A stretch of DNA of 5,811 nucleotides. Source: Rhizobacter sp. Lineage in GTDB: Bacteria; Pseudomonadota; Gammaproteobacteria; Burkholderiales; Burkholderiaceae_C. The stretch spans positions 1-5,811 of the forward strand of contig JACMKJ010000618.1 of NCBI GenBank assembly GCA_014380155.1, written 5' to 3'. The notes beneath the pieces are model-generated. The model saw nothing but the letters and a program-made list of their open reading frames with translations. It was not told the DNA's origin and did no database searches. Shown here in pieces: positions 4,968 through 5,811 of the stretch. Every line of letters begins with the position of its first letter. Within the stretch, counting starts at the first letter, position 1. The position numbers were made by a program, and so were the translations under genes.

Positions 4968-4973
4968 TACAAT
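4968..4973 (+). promoter_or_regulatory. Candidate -10 element (TACAAT) for glnS
   Basis: TACAAT matches five of six positions of the sigma-70 -10 consensus and lies 46 bases upstream of the glnS ATG, giving a predicted start of transcription near 4980 and a leader of about 40 bases. No recognisable -35 hexamer stands 16-18 bp upstream. It is flanked by GCGCAC and CG, a context often seen in GC-rich betaproteobacterial promoters. Confidence 0.45.
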
Positions 4974-4989
4974 CGTTTTTGCTGGTTCC

Positions 4990-5004
4990 CTCACCCTTTT
5001 GAAC
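4990..5004. repeat. 15-bp exact repeat, copy 2 (glnS leader)
   Basis: Second copy of CTCACCCTTTTGAAC, ending 15 bases before the glnS ATG and just ahead of the weak ribosome-binding site AGAGAA (5005-5010). The flanking GGTTC (4984-4988) is also shared with copy 1, with two extra C bases between it and TCACCC, so the similarity extends to about 20 positions. GTTC and GAAC can pair around a 12-base loop. Confidence 0.6.
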
Positions 5005-5019
5005 AGAGAAGCGCCTTGC

Positions 5020-5811
<792 letters not shown>

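Overview
The window (about two-thirds G+C by eye) looks like chromosomal DNA of a betaproteobacterium of the order Burkholderiales, in the Rubrivivax/Comamonadaceae neighbourhood. The best evidence is the glutaminyl-tRNA synthetase at the right edge, whose N-terminal spacer and central THHNTGDTW stretch fit that lineage. Gene density, PXPV-type secreted protein and the strong third-position G/C bias agree. No insertion sequence, integrase, CRISPR array, tRNA or rRNA was found.

Layout, left to right. (1) 1-127, minus: the 5' end of a lipoprotein gene running off the left edge. (2) 128-324: a divergent intergenic region with a 21-bp-period direct repeat next to the likely lipoprotein promoter. 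(3) 325-2481, plus: a compact three-gene unit, consisting of a four-helix membrane LytS/AlgZ-type histidine kinase, a LytTR response regulator 16 bp downstream, and a 95-residue 2TM-domain membrane protein whose ATG overlaps the regulator stop codon. (4) 2657-3799, plus: a LivK-like substrate-binding protein with a lipoprotein signal, without permease or ATPase genes in view. (5) 3816-3841: a hairpin between convergent genes. (6) 3875-4303, minus: a secreted Pro/Val/Tyr-repeat protein ending in a polyampholytic (RRDD)n tail. (7) 4433-4828, minus: a small conserved-looking protein of unknown function. (8) 5020-5811 and beyond, plus: glnS, cut by the right edge.

How the parts may work together. 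Kinase, regulator and 2TM protein almost certainly form one sensing unit. The direct repeat in front of the kinase has the spacing known for LytTR binding sites and sits where an activator of the divergent lipoprotein gene would bind, so the lipoprotein is a candidate target; this is inference. The substrate-binding lipoprotein follows in the same direction after 175 bp and could be a separate gene or a ligand-binding partner of the sensor; the sequence does not decide. The two minus-strand genes and glnS appear unrelated in function.

No clearly new system is demonstrated. The most testable leads are the LytTR-spaced repeat, the three-gene sensing unit with a CxC pair in the kinase's only sizeable periplasmic loop, the (RRDD)n protein whose repeats vary almost only at synonymous sites, and a 15-bp exact repeat shared by the glnS leader and the end of the neighbouring gene.
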